Shown here in pieces: positions 1-8,195 of a stretch of DNA of 64,000 nucleotides. Position 1 is the first letter of the stretch. Each line of letters starts with the position of its first letter. The notes beneath the pieces were generated by a model. That model ran no database searches and was not told the DNA's origin. It worked only from the letters and a program-made list of their open reading frames with translations. The stretch is from Clostridium weizhouense (GTDB lineage Bacteria; Bacillota; Clostridia; Clostridiales; Clostridiaceae): the NCBI RefSeq assembly GCF_019431045.1, contig NZ_JAHXPT010000008.1, forward strand, positions 124,001 through 188,000. Reading direction: 5' to 3'. The translations under genes and the position numbers were made by a program.

Positions 1-126
1 TTTGTAAAGATGTAATCGAGTCAAATAAAATTTTATTAATACCCAAAACTTAATATCATTGATATTAAATAGTAATCAAATTAAAGAAGTGATTTCAAAT
101 AGATGGTAAAATATAATTGATAAATG

Positions 127-155
127 TTGGTAAAATATTATATTAATTGTATACA
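127..155 (+). promoter_or_regulatory. Candidate sigma-A promoter of the sigma/anti-sigma operon
   Basis: TTGGTA at 127-132 and TATACA at 150-155 are separated by 17 bases, close to the TTGACA-17-TATAAT consensus. It lies about 60 bases before the sigma gene. If that sigma factor autoregulates there may be a second promoter, which I cannot identify. Confidence 0.4.
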
Positions 156-214
156 TTTTGATTAATAGATTGTCTTATATACATAGGAGGTAAAATCTTA
201 AAAAAGGAGGAATC

Positions 215-724
215 ATGGATCAAAATTTGATAGTAAATTTGTATAAACAACAATTTAAAATTATATGTTTATATTTAGTGAAATGCGGATGTTCAATAAG
301 TGAAGCAGAAGATATTGTTCATGATAGTTTTATTAAAGCTATAGAATATATCGATGGAATTGATATTAAAAATTTATCTTCGTGGTTATTTAGGGTTGCT
401 ATTAATAAATATAAAAACAGTGTTAAAAGAGGAAAGATAATAAATTTTATTTCAGTTGATGAGGATAAATTTTATGAACAATTAACTGGTGATGTAACTA
501 TTGAAGATAAAATATTAAGTATCGAAGAGGGAAAAGAGGTAATAGAAGTACTTAAGAGTTTGAGTGAAGAAGATAGAGTATTACTTATATTTAAATATGA
601 GATGGAACTAAGTTATAAAGAAATAGGTTTTTTATTAGGAATGAATGAAAACAAGGTGAAAACTTATTTATATAGAGCAAGAAATAAATTTAAGGAAAGG
701 TGGATAAATAAAGATGAAAGATAA
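215..724 (+). CDS. ECF-type sigma-70 family RNA polymerase sigma factor
   Basis: A 169-residue alternative sigma factor expected to direct RNA polymerase to a small stress or envelope regulon. Region 2 spans about residues 10-75, with AEDIVHDSFIKAI near residue 31 and the SSWLFRVAINKYKN segment after it. Region 4 spans about 115-162 with the helix-turn-helix LSYKEIGFLLGMNENKVK. There is no region 3, as expected for ECF factors. The start is set by AGGAGG just before the ATG. The gene overlaps the next one by 11 bases, so the two are translationally coupled, which is the classic arrangement with a cognate anti-sigma factor. The regulon is unknown. Confidence 0.93.
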   Translation: MDQNLIVNLYKQQFKIICLYLVKCGCSISEAEDIVHDSFIKAIEYIDGIDIKNLSSWLFRVAINKYKNSVKRGKIINFISVDEDKFYEQLTGDVTIEDKILSIEEGKEVIEVLKSLSEEDRVLLIFKYEMELSYKEIGFLLGMNENKVKTYLYRARNKFKERWINKDER

Positions 725-1682
725 CGATATAGATAATATATTTGATGATAAAAAGTTACAAAAATCTTTGAAAAAAGCAAAGTTAAAATCAACTTTAAAA
801 ATAGTAGTAATAGCAATATTTGTTTTTATAATTGGAATCATTTTAAATTTTATTATAGGAATAAAGTATAGTCAAAAGGCTTATGAAAAGAATGAAGCAT
901 ATATAGAATTATCAGTACCAAATGGGTATATAAGTAAGTCAAATGATATTATTGGTTTTTTAGGTGGAAGTGGAACTTATAAGATATCCAAAAATCTTGG
1001 AAATAGAGCTGTTATTTTAGAGGATAGAATATCATTATTTGGTGTTATACCACCTTTAAACTGTTCTAGAATACAGGGTCATTCCTCTTCTAGAGGAAAA
1101 GAGTGGTCTATATCACTTTGGGAAAATGGATATAAAAAAATGAGATTTTTTCATCCAGATCTTCAATATAAAAAGTATCAAAATGATTTAGAAAAGCTAG
1201 ATAACATTCCAGATGGTAAAATTATAGAAATGGGAATATCGTTTGATAGAGGATATAAGATATACGAGATGTATTTAGTGCAAAATGCTATAAAGTCAGC
1301 AGCAACAACCTGGTTATGGCTTGATGAATTTACAAATCAAAATATGGAAGAATTTAAACAAGAAATAGATGAATATGACTCTACAAGTGCTGGAATAGAA
1401 GAGAGTGATATTATAGGGATAGAATGTGATGAACTTTCAGGCTTTAATAATAATCAATACAACTATAGTTATGATAACTTAATAGATACATTAAATAAAA
1501 GCTGTTATATAAAACATAAAGATTTATATAAAGAGATAATGTCAAGAGGAAAAACAAAGGCAGATGATGCTAAAATTTTAGGTGCAGTTGTTTATGGAAC
1601 TAAAGATGAACTTAAAAAGCTTATAGGAAATCCAATTATTAAAGCAAGTTCTTTTGGAGTTATAGTAGATGATATATATTAA
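714..1682 (+). CDS. Membrane anti-sigma factor (sigma-regulator N/C-domain type)
   Basis: A 322-residue protein with a short lysine-rich cytoplasmic N-terminus carrying IDNIFDDKKLQKSLKKAK, one membrane segment at about residues 28-50, and a large extracytoplasmic domain. This matches the 'sigma factor regulator' N- and C-terminal families of Firmicutes, in which the N-terminus holds the sigma factor and the outer domain senses a signal. It overlaps the sigma gene by 11 bases. No CxxC zinc-binding anti-sigma motif is present, so it is not a ZAS protein. The signal is unknown. The family assignment rests on the N-terminal motif and topology. Confidence 0.85.
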   Translation: MKDNDIDNIFDDKKLQKSLKKAKLKSTLKIVVIAIFVFIIGIILNFIIGIKYSQKAYEKNEAYIELSVPNGYISKSNDIIGFLGGSGTYKISKNLGNRAVILEDRISLFGVIPPLNCSRIQGHSSSRGKEWSISLWENGYKKMRFFHPDLQYKKYQNDLEKLDNIPDGKIIEMGISFDRGYKIYEMYLVQNAIKSAATTWLWLDEFTNQNMEEFKQEIDEYDSTSAGIEESDIIGIECDELSGFNNNQYNYSYDNLIDTLNKSCYIKHKDLYKEIMSRGKTKADDAKILGAVVYGTKDELKKLIGNPIIKASSFGVIVDDIY

Positions 1683-1797
1683 CGTTGATAAAGCTAAGTG
1701 GATTATGGTAAATTATTATTTGAAAGTTTTAAGTAAGCTTATTTTCTAAATAATTGTTAATATTGAACAAAAGTATAATGCTTTGGAGGATTTTAAA

Positions 1798-2538
1798 ATG
1801 AATTTTAAATACAAAGGTGAAAGTATTGATTTTGAACTTATAAGAAGAAAAAGAAAATCTCTTTGTATAAAGATGGATTTAAATGGTAATGTACAAGTAG
1901 TAGCTCCTATGAAATTATCTAATCAATATATATTAAATTTTATTTATCAAAAAGCAGAGTGGATTATTGCAAAAAAGAAAGAAATGAAATTAATTTCTAA
2001 TAGAAAAATAAAAAGAGAGTTTAAAGATGGAAGTACATTTATGTATTTAGGAAAAGAATATCCTATTCATTTAGCTTTTGATAAAGAAACTAAAAATATA
2101 CTTGTTAATTTTATTGATAAAAATACAGATATTAATCCAAAAAATTATGAGGGATTTGTTATAGTCACTAATACAAATGATTATGAAAAATTAAAGAAAG
2201 CCTTAGAAAAGTGGTATAGAGAAAGAACTTTAAATATTATTAAAAAAAGAATAATTCATTATGAATCAAACTTTAAAGATAAAATAACTAAAGTTACAGT
2301 TAAAGAGCAAAAAAGAAGATATGCAAGTATTAATATTAAGAATGAGACATTTTTTAACTGGAGAATAAGTATGGCACCTATTGAAGTGATTGATTATATC
2401 GTTGTACATGAAATGTGTCATATGGATTTTAGAAATCATTCAAAAGACTTTTGGACAAGAGTAGAGGAGATTATGCCCAATTATAAGGTGTATCATGAGT
2501 ATTTAAAAAGGAATGGAATAAATATTACGATAGATTAA
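1798..2538 (+). CDS. YgjP-type zinc metallopeptidase (DUF45/M48-like)
   Basis: A 246-residue soluble putative metalloprotease. The C-terminal zinc site is clear: HEMCH at about residues 204-208 followed five residues later by a third histidine in RNHSKDFW. The upstream strands RRKRKSLCIKMDLNGNVQVVAP and WRISMAPIEVIDYIVVHE are typical of the YgjP/DUF45 family. I chose the ATG at 1798 because GGAGGA at 1785-1790 sits at the right distance; a TTG further upstream would overlap that site. Physiological substrates of this family are poorly known, and it is a single-gene unit followed by a hairpin. Confidence 0.88.
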   Translation: MNFKYKGESIDFELIRRKRKSLCIKMDLNGNVQVVAPMKLSNQYILNFIYQKAEWIIAKKKEMKLISNRKIKREFKDGSTFMYLGKEYPIHLAFDKETKNILVNFIDKNTDINPKNYEGFVIVTNTNDYEKLKKALEKWYRERTLNIIKKRIIHYESNFKDKITKVTVKEQKRRYASINIKNETFFNWRISMAPIEVIDYIVVHEMCHMDFRNHSKDFWTRVEEIMPNYKVYHEYLKRNGINITID

Positions 2539-2562
2539 TAGTAATATTTATAATTAGGAGAG

Positions 2563-2602
2563 ACCGCTAAGAATTTTGTGTAAAAACAAAATTCTTAGTG
2601 GT
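2563..2602 (+). terminator. Hairpin terminator after the YgjP-type gene
   Basis: Arms at 2563-2578 and 2587-2602 form a 16-bp stem with one G-T pair and an 8-base loop. The following T-run is weak (GGTTTCAATT), so termination may be partial. Confidence 0.6.
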
Positions 2603-2762
2603 TTCAATTAGGATGCTTTTTAATAACCCAAAAGTTGAGTGAAATTTTCTGACCATGAGCTTTATACTATAAAATTGATCTTCACTTAAAAGATAGACTT
2701 AAATTTGAAATTTAATTATCATAGTAGATATATTAAAAAGTAATAATAAAATTTTATTTATT

Positions 2763-3104
2763 TTAATCTTTAAATGTAACAAAATTATTGTTTCTTAAGA
2801 TTTCAAAGAATTTAATTAATCTTTGATAAAATACTTTATCATCATCATTAAAATTGTTTCTAACCTTTTGAGCGATTTCTCCAATGTTTTTAATATCATC
2901 AATATAATTCCAAACAGAGCTTCCAAGTGTATCTAATTTTATCTCACTTTTTGAAGGAATTTTAAATACCTTCTGTGCTATTTTATCAAATATACCAGTT
3001 CGTACTACTTCAATAACTACAATACCATTTTCTATAGCATTCCAGGTATAGCTAGGGTTTCTAACTGGTATATAGTCCAAATAATTTTTCTCTTTTTTTT
3101 TCAA
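2763..3104 (-). CDS. PqqD-like small protein paired with OPT transporter
   Basis: A 113-residue protein. The C-terminal half has the PqqD-like winged-helix pattern: KLDTLGSSVWNYIDDIKNIGEIAQKV followed by a helix ending in LRNNNFV. PqqD proteins and RRE domains bind leader peptides in RiPP pathways, but no radical SAM enzyme, precursor peptide or protease is nearby. The gene lies 100 bases downstream of the OPT transporter on the same strand with its own RBS, so the two are probably co-transcribed. A role in handling or sensing the peptides imported by the transporter is inference. No membrane segment or signal peptide is seen. Confidence 0.7.
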   Translation of the reverse strand: MKKKEKNYLDYIPVRNPSYTWNAIENGIVVIEVVRTGIFDKIAQKVFKIPSKSEIKLDTLGSSVWNYIDDIKNIGEIAQKVRNNFNDDDKVFYQRLIKFFEILRNNNFVTFKD

Positions 3105-3204
3105 ATTTATCTCCTTTTACTAGTTATAAAGCATTAAGAGTTATTTATAAAAAATAAGCATTTAACGCTTTATAGTAATAAATTTATTTTAAAGTAGTTA
3201 TTGT

Positions 3205-5118
3205 TTAGTCTAATTTCTTATCTTTATTCCAAATTGAAAATTTAAATAAAGTTAATATTAAAATTAAAAATGCAATTAATGAACCTATATTGCTTAAAGA
3301 TATTTTTGATGATAAATCTACAATTTTACCCAATGATTTTCCATTAATGTTGATTACTGCAAAGATAGCAAGTAGTATGCCAATTAAACCTTCACCGGCA
3401 ATAAGTCCTGAAGTATATAAAATACCTCTTTCAATTGCATCTTTTCTTTTTTCTTCACTTATTCTTTTCTTTTTTTCAAAGTATAATCTTATAACGCCAC
3501 CAACCATGATTGCTGAACTTAAATGAATTGGTAAATATAATCCAACTGCAAATGGTAATACTGGAATTCCAAGTATTTCAACTGCAATTGCAATCCCTAC
3601 ACCTATAAATACTAAATTCCAAGGTAGATTTCCGTCCATAACACCTTCTACAACCATCTTCATTAATGTTGCTTGTGGTGCTGGGAGTTCTGATGATCCA
3701 TATCCCCATGCTGAGTTTAATAAATAAAGTACTCCACCAATTGTTACTGCAGAAATCACAACTCCTATTAGTTCACCAATTTGTTGTTTATATGGAGTAG
3801 CTCCTACAATATAACCAGTTTTTAAATCTTGAGAAGTATCTCCAGCTATTGCTGCAATTATACAGATTACTGAGCCAATTGCTATAGCGGATAACATACC
3901 CTCTTGTCCAACATTTCCTGTTGCTTTTAAAATCATAGTTGTTATAAGTAATGTAGCTATTGCCATACCAGATACTGGGTTATTACTACTTCCAACTAAT
4001 CCTACAAGTCTTGATGATACAGTTGCAAAGAAGAATCCAAATAATGCAATTAATAGTGCGCCACCAAATGAAACTGGAACTGCTGGAACTAATCCTATCA
4101 TAATTATAGTAAGTATTATTAAAATTAAAACTATATTCATAGGTATATCTTTGTCTGTTCTACATAAATTTTTATCAGATTGATTTCCTGAAAAATCTTT
4201 AATTGCTTGAACAAAAGTTGTAACTATTAAAGGTAGTGATTTAACTAAACTAATAATACCACCAGCAGCAACTGCACCTGCTCCTATATATTTCAAGTAA
4301 TTTGTCCAAAGAGCAAATGAACCTAACTCACTAATTGGAACTGTTCCAGGATAAAGAATTGTAGTTGCACCAAATAAACTAATTAAAGGTAATAAAGCAA
4401 GCCAACCTATTATACCACCTGCAAACATATATCCAGATATTCTAGGTCCACATATGTATCCAACTCCAATAAGAGCTGGTAATACATCCATTCCAACTGC
4501 TGATCCTTTATAAGAAGATAGTTCATAGTGAACTTCACTTGGAAATATTTTAAGTCCATCTGCTATAAATTTATAAATAGCTGAAATACCAAGTCCAGCA
4601 AAAACAGCTGTGGCTTTAGTACCCCCTTCTTCTCCAGCTAATAAAACTTCAGCACATGCAGTTCCTTCTGGATATGGTAATACTCCATGTTCCTTAACAA
4701 TAAGTGCTTTTCTTAGTGGTATCATAAATAATACTCCAAGTACTCCACCACATAAGGCTATAATTGAAATTTCTAAAAGGGAAGGAGTACCTTGTCCCCA
4801 TTTTTCCATCCATATAAATATTACAGGTAAAGTAAAGATTGCACCTGCTGCAACAGATTCACCAGCTGAACCTATAGTTTGTACTAAATTGTTTTCTAAG
4901 ATAGAATCTTTTCTTAAGATAACTCTTATAACTCCCATTGAAATAACTGCTGCTGGTATTGAAGCTGATACTGTCATACCAACCCTTAGTCCTAAATATG
5001 CATTAGCAGCTCCAAAAATAATAGCTAAAATTATTCCTAAAAATATTGAAGTAACTGTAAATTCAGGTAATACTTTATCTGCTGATATAAATGGTTTAAA
5101 ATCCTGGTTATTTTTCAT
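3205..5118 (-). CDS. OPT family oligopeptide transporter
   Basis: A 637-residue polytopic membrane protein with the OPT family hallmarks: an N-terminal NAYLGLRVGMTVSASIPAAV segment, LPYPEGTACAEVL near residue 150, and SSNNPVSGMA plus DTSQDLKTGYIVGATP in the second half. OPT proteins are proton-coupled importers of oligopeptides or metal-peptide conjugates. Length is normal for bacterial members. The start is supported by GGAGGG immediately upstream (5125-5130 on the + strand). It heads a two-gene unit with the PqqD-like gene. Substrate specificity cannot be read from the sequence. Confidence 0.95.
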   Translation of the reverse strand: MKNNQDFKPFISADKVLPEFTVTSIFLGIILAIIFGAANAYLGLRVGMTVSASIPAAVISMGVIRVILRKDSILENNLVQTIGSAGESVAAGAIFTLPVIFIWMEKWGQGTPSLLEISIIALCGGVLGVLFMIPLRKALIVKEHGVLPYPEGTACAEVLLAGEEGGTKATAVFAGLGISAIYKFIADGLKIFPSEVHYELSSYKGSAVGMDVLPALIGVGYICGPRISGYMFAGGIIGWLALLPLISLFGATTILYPGTVPISELGSFALWTNYLKYIGAGAVAAGGIISLVKSLPLIVTTFVQAIKDFSGNQSDKNLCRTDKDIPMNIVLILIILTIIMIGLVPAVPVSFGGALLIALFGFFFATVSSRLVGLVGSSNNPVSGMAIATLLITTMILKATGNVGQEGMLSAIAIGSVICIIAAIAGDTSQDLKTGYIVGATPYKQQIGELIGVVISAVTIGGVLYLLNSAWGYGSSELPAPQATLMKMVVEGVMDGNLPWNLVFIGVGIAIAVEILGIPVLPFAVGLYLPIHLSSAIMVGGVIRLYFEKKKRISEEKRKDAIERGILYTSGLIAGEGLIGILLAIFAVININGKSLGKIVDLSSKISLSNIGSLIAFLILILTLFKFSIWNKDKKLD

Positions 5119-5377
5119 TATTTACCCTCCTTAGATAATATAAAATTGTTTATGAACAATTAAGGTGAAATTTTGATTGTTTGTATAATGTTCATATCAA
5201 TTTTTTAATAATTATATAATAAAAACATAATTATAATATCATATTATTAACCGTTTTTCAACAAATAAGTTTTTTTATACCACAATTTCCATATAATAAG
5301 AATAATTTATATAATAGAGTTATTAAAAATTAAACTTATGATAATTATTAAAAAATAATGAAATTAACATTATATAA
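5119..5377. other. AT-rich spacer upstream of the OPT gene
   Basis: This holds the promoter region of the OPT/PqqD-like unit. A loose inverted repeat is visible, TATGAAC near 5152 and GTTCATA near 5192, which might be an operator. I see no gene. Confidence 0.3.
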
Positions 5378-5421
5378 AAAATACTGCAAATTCATTAATA
5401 TGTTTGAATTTGCAGTATTTT
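5378..5421 (-). terminator. Second hairpin terminator downstream of yjdF
   Basis: Perfect 17-bp arms at 5378-5394 and 5405-5421 with a 10-base loop. Runs of A/T on both sides make it potentially bidirectional. It backs up the terminator at 5440-5480. Confidence 0.75.
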
Positions 5422-5439
5422 ATAGTAATTATGTAAAAA

Positions 5440-5480
5440 ACAGTAGATGATTTTGTTTTTTATACAAAATTATCTACTGT
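5440..5480 (-). terminator. Primary terminator of yjdF
   Basis: Arms at 5440-5455 and 5465-5480 form a 16-bp stem with one G-T pair. On the minus strand it is followed by a run of Ts (5431-5439), 20 bases after the yjdF stop codon. Confidence 0.85.
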
Positions 5481-5501
5481 CTAAAAAAATATTATATTTT
5501 T

Positions 5502-5924
5502 TTATTTTCCTCTATGTTTTGCCTTCTTTTTTTGTTGCCTTAACTCAAATTGTCTGTTTTTTTCATCTTCCTTTTTTTGTTTATTAAAAGATTTTCTTTG
5601 TAATTTGTTTTGTTCATGCTGTAATTTTAAGGCTTGTTGTGCTTTTGTTCCTACATCAGTAATTTTTAATTGTTTATTAATTAATCTTTGCATACGTTTA
5701 GGATTAATCTTTTTTTCAGCATGATTTGGTTCATTGATAATAGGTGAACTATAACGTAACTTATATAAATTTTTAAGAATAAAATCATATACTTCATAAT
5801 CTTTAGGTTCTTGACCAAAAGTTATTTTAGAAACTTTTAGTGTACCATCTGAAATATATTCACAAATTCCAATCCAAAATGGATCCTCAAAAAATACTGT
5901 TAGTTTTGACGTTATTTTGTTCAT
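5502..5924 (-). CDS. yjdF: YjdF family protein (DUF2992)
   Basis: A 140-residue protein matching the YjdF/DUF2992 family: an N-terminal domain beginning KLTVFFEDPFWIGICEY, the SKITFGQEPKDYEVYDFIL segment, and a highly charged K/Q/R-rich C-terminal tail from about residue 85. Its biochemical function is unknown. In Firmicutes the gene is typically controlled by the yjdF-motif riboswitch, which responds to azaaromatic compounds, and such an element is visible just upstream here. AAGGAGGA sits at 5931-5938 before the ATG. The gene is monocistronic with two terminators. A role in detoxifying or tolerating heterocyclic compounds is the usual inference. Confidence 0.9.
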   Translation of the reverse strand: MNKITSKLTVFFEDPFWIGICEYISDGTLKVSKITFGQEPKDYEVYDFILKNLYKLRYSSPIINEPNHAEKKINPKRMQRLINKQLKITDVGTKAQQALKLQHEQNKLQRKSFNKQKKEDEKNRQFELRQQKKKAKHRGK

Positions 5925-5931
5925 GTTAATT

Positions 5932-6035
5932 CCTCCTTAATATAACAAAAACAAAGAATGGACAACCAAGGAGGCAGGTTACTGATAGCAAATGCTACGT
6001 CCGGACTACCAACCGAACTGTGTTTTTATCTTTGT
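5932..6035 (-). promoter_or_regulatory. yjdF-motif riboswitch with sequestrable RBS
   Basis: On the minus strand the leader is unusually GC-rich for this genome and folds compactly. A closing stem pairs 6029-6035 with 5951-5957. A GTTCGG/CCGGAC stem pairs 6013-6018 with 5999-6004. A TAGC/GCTA hairpin lies at 5986-5997. A final stem (5977-5982 with 5962-5967) carries a loop containing CCTCCTT at 5968-5974. That loop is exactly complementary to the AAGGAGG of the yjdF RBS at 5932-5938, implying control of translation. Position and gene context match the known yjdF motif; I could not run a covariance search. Confidence 0.78.
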
Positions 6036-6162
6036 ATATTTAATTTTTACCCAATAAAATTAATTTTTAAAGGGTATACAAATAATATATTTAAATTAAG
6101 TTATGTTTTAAGTATATTATTGAACATATTTTAAAACATAATTCTATATTATTATATCATAT

Positions 6163-6672
6163 TTAATTATGGTATGAGTTATCAATAGCTATAGTAATTG
6201 CAATAAATAATTTATAACATTCCTCTTGAAATACAGAAAGTTCATAATAATCACTAATAGTTAATCTAGTTTTTTTTATTGTTGCCATAACTTCTTTATC
6301 TTTAACAATAAAAAAATCTTTTGCAAAAATATTTCCTTTAATTTTATAAGTTCCATCAATGGCGTTAATAGAAAGATTAGGATTAAACCAAGTTTTTTCT
6401 TCACACATAGATGCATATTTTAAGTTATCAATAAATATATCATATTGATTCCAAATGAATGTTTTCTTTTTTTTAATCATAATAGTTTCAGATTCAATTA
6501 AATTATAAATATATATTTTAGTTCCTAAAGATATAATGCTTCCTAAAAAATTATCTAACAATCCAGTTAAACCTTTTTTAACAACTTTTAGTATGGGTTG
6601 TTGTTCTTGATCATATACAAAATATTTATCATTTCCTAGATTTAATCTTTGTTTTATGTAATAAGTTTTCAT
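6163..6672 (-). CDS. LURP-one-related (Tubby/scramblase-fold) protein
   Basis: A 169-residue soluble protein with the LURP-one pattern: an N-terminal YYIKQRLNLGNDKYFVYD strand pair, central SLGTKIYIYNLIE, then YKIKGNIFAKDFFIVKD, VMATIKKTRL, and a hydrophobic C-terminal helix LFIAITIAIDNSY. The family has a beta-barrel fold around one long helix, related to phospholipid scramblases; its bacterial function is unknown. It sits 21 bases downstream of the flavodoxin gene on the same strand, so the two form an operon. No signal peptide is present. Confidence 0.8.
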   Translation of the reverse strand: MKTYYIKQRLNLGNDKYFVYDQEQQPILKVVKKGLTGLLDNFLGSIISLGTKIYIYNLIESETIMIKKKKTFIWNQYDIFIDNLKYASMCEEKTWFNPNLSINAIDGTYKIKGNIFAKDFFIVKDKEVMATIKKTRLTISDYYELSVFQEECYKLFIAITIAIDNSYHN

Positions 6673-6693
6673 GTTTAAAAGTCCTTTTACTAT

Positions 6694-7233
6694 TTATTTT
6701 GAGATAGATTCTAATGATTTAACATAGATTATTAATTCGTCTAGGTTTTTCTTTCTTGTAAAATCTACGGGATTATTATAAGCAGCAAGCATACCTTTTT
6801 CATCTGATGTTAAATCTTTTTTATTTTTTAATTTCCATTTAAGTAATGTCATTAAAATTTTATCAAATGAGTTTAATTTACTATAATTAAATCCACCTCT
6901 TAAATAAAAGAATCTTATAAATTTTTGTTCATCATTAGTAAAATTCTTATCTTTGACTTCATTTATTGCTTCATTTTTTGATGGAGATGCACCAGTTGCA
7001 AAAACAATAATATTTTTCTCTTTAAGTTTATAAATATTTTGTTTAATAAATTTTACCCCAGTAATCCCTGAAGCATATAAACTGCCACCATAAATTACAG
7101 TATCATAGTTTTTTATAATATCTATTCTAACTTTTGAAACATCAAAAATATCTGCTGATAATTCTTCTGAAATCCACTCAGCATATTTTTTTGTAAAGCC
7201 TGTTTTTGATTTGTATATTACTATAGTTTTCAT
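6694..7233 (-). CDS. Flavodoxin-domain protein (HemG-like, Flavodoxin_5 type)
   Basis: A 179-residue FMN-binding protein. The phosphate loop is IVIYKSKTGFTKKYAEWISEEL at residues 3-24. A second FMN-contact segment is TVIYGGSLYASGITG near residue 45, and the FATGASPSK loop follows. It resembles flavodoxins of the HemG protoporphyrinogen oxidase family, which in clostridia are often general FMN proteins. The long C-terminal region with FFYLRGGFNYSKLN fits the same group. It is first of a two-gene unit with the LURP-one-like gene. The electron partner is unknown, and no haem genes are nearby. Confidence 0.85.
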   Translation of the reverse strand: MKTIVIYKSKTGFTKKYAEWISEELSADIFDVSKVRIDIIKNYDTVIYGGSLYASGITGVKFIKQNIYKLKEKNIIVFATGASPSKNEAINEVKDKNFTNDEQKFIRFFYLRGGFNYSKLNSFDKILMTLLKWKLKNKKDLTSDEKGMLAAYNNPVDFTRKKNLDELIIYVKSLESISK

Positions 7234-7440
7234 TATTTATACCTCTATAATTTTTTGCATTATAATTAATTATAACATAATTTGTAAATTGGATGTTTTT
7301 AAATTTTAAGATATGTTTTAAAATAGTATTGATGTTATAGTAAAAGTACATGTATAGAAGCTTTATACTATAATATCAACATTCATTTAAAATATAGTGA
7401 AATTTTAAATGATGATTAGAACAATTAAAGAAAACTTAAA

Positions 7441-7477
7441 AAAGCCTGATGACGATATAATATCGAAATCAGACTTT
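7441..7477 (-). terminator. Terminator of the DUF3267 gene
   Basis: Outer arms 7441-7450 and 7468-7477 (AAAGCCTGAT/ATCAGACTTT) plus an inner CGATA/TATCG stem. On the minus strand it is followed by a T-rich run, directly after the stop codon of the 7480-8091 gene. Confidence 0.75.
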
Positions 7478-7479
7478 AA

Positions 7480-8091
7480 CTATATAATCTTTTTATAATA
7501 TGATGAATTACCATTCATAACAATTTTACTTTTATTAGGAACTTGTGTAGAAATTAATATAATATTTAAAAAATCAACAGAGCTTGCTATTGCATTCATT
7601 ATGCATAGGAATTTTATTATAGGAGTCAAACCTCCAAGTAAACCTAAAGCAAGTACACCAAATACTGAAATTAATAAAAATGGCATAAAACATATTTTTA
7701 TATATAAGTTTTTGTTTATAATTTCTTCAGTATAAGCATAGCCACCAAACCATGTAAGTCCTAAAAAAGTGTTATTAGATGTTAGAAAGTTAGGGATACA
7801 AATTAAGTGTATAAATTCATGTATATATATAAATATAAACACAATCAATATGTATATAGGATTAATTGTTATAGAAAAGCTACCATGATTAATTTGTAAA
7901 ATATTTAAATTGATAGGCGAGAATATATTTATTATAGACCATGAGATTAAACCTAAAATAATCATAAGTGGAATTGAAAATATAATTGATGTTATGATAT
8001 TTTTTGGTTCTTTTATTAAGATCCAACCTTGACTTAATAATTCATTATGCTTGTCTTTATTAAATTTAGGAAATTTATTTTGTATTTTCAT
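7480..8091 (-). CDS. DUF3267 putative membrane zinc protease
   Basis: A 203-residue membrane protein with about four hydrophobic segments. The motif HEFIH (H91, E92, H95) lies in or beside a membrane helix, which is the signature of the DUF3267 'putative zincin' family. A conserved GLTWFGGYAYTEE loop follows, and the SSVDFLNIILIS segment near the C-terminus could supply the third zinc ligand (aspartate). Family members are predicted intramembrane or membrane-associated proteases without established substrates. It lies about 100 bases downstream of hepT on the same strand with its own RBS and terminator. Confidence 0.85.
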   Translation of the reverse strand: MKIQNKFPKFNKDKHNELLSQGWILIKEPKNIITSIIFSIPLMIILGLISWSIINIFSPINLNILQINHGSFSITINPIYILIVFIFIYIHEFIHLICIPNFLTSNNTFLGLTWFGGYAYTEEIINKNLYIKICFMPFLLISVFGVLALGLLGGLTPIIKFLCIMNAIASSVDFLNIILISTQVPNKSKIVMNGNSSYYKKII

Positions 8092-8195
8092 CTTTAGTTA
8101 TCTCCTTTGTATTTTTAAATAATAGGCTTACAATATAAGTGAATATTTAAATAATATTACAATTAATTATATAATAGAAACTTTATTTATACATT

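Noticed and set aside
3125..3174. Attenuator between the OPT and PqqD-like genes
   Set aside because: TATAAAGC/GCTTTATA can form an 8-bp outer stem, but the interior is unstructured and no T-run follows on the minus strand.
4610..5134. Long + strand open frame antisense to the OPT transporter
   Set aside because: It is a shadow of the real gene: no RBS, low-complexity Ile/Pro/Ser composition, and the minus-strand protein is a clear OPT family member.
6163..7233. Haem-biosynthesis operon reading of the flavodoxin gene
   Set aside because: The flavodoxin is HemG-like only in fold; its partner is a LURP-one-like protein and no haem gene is present.
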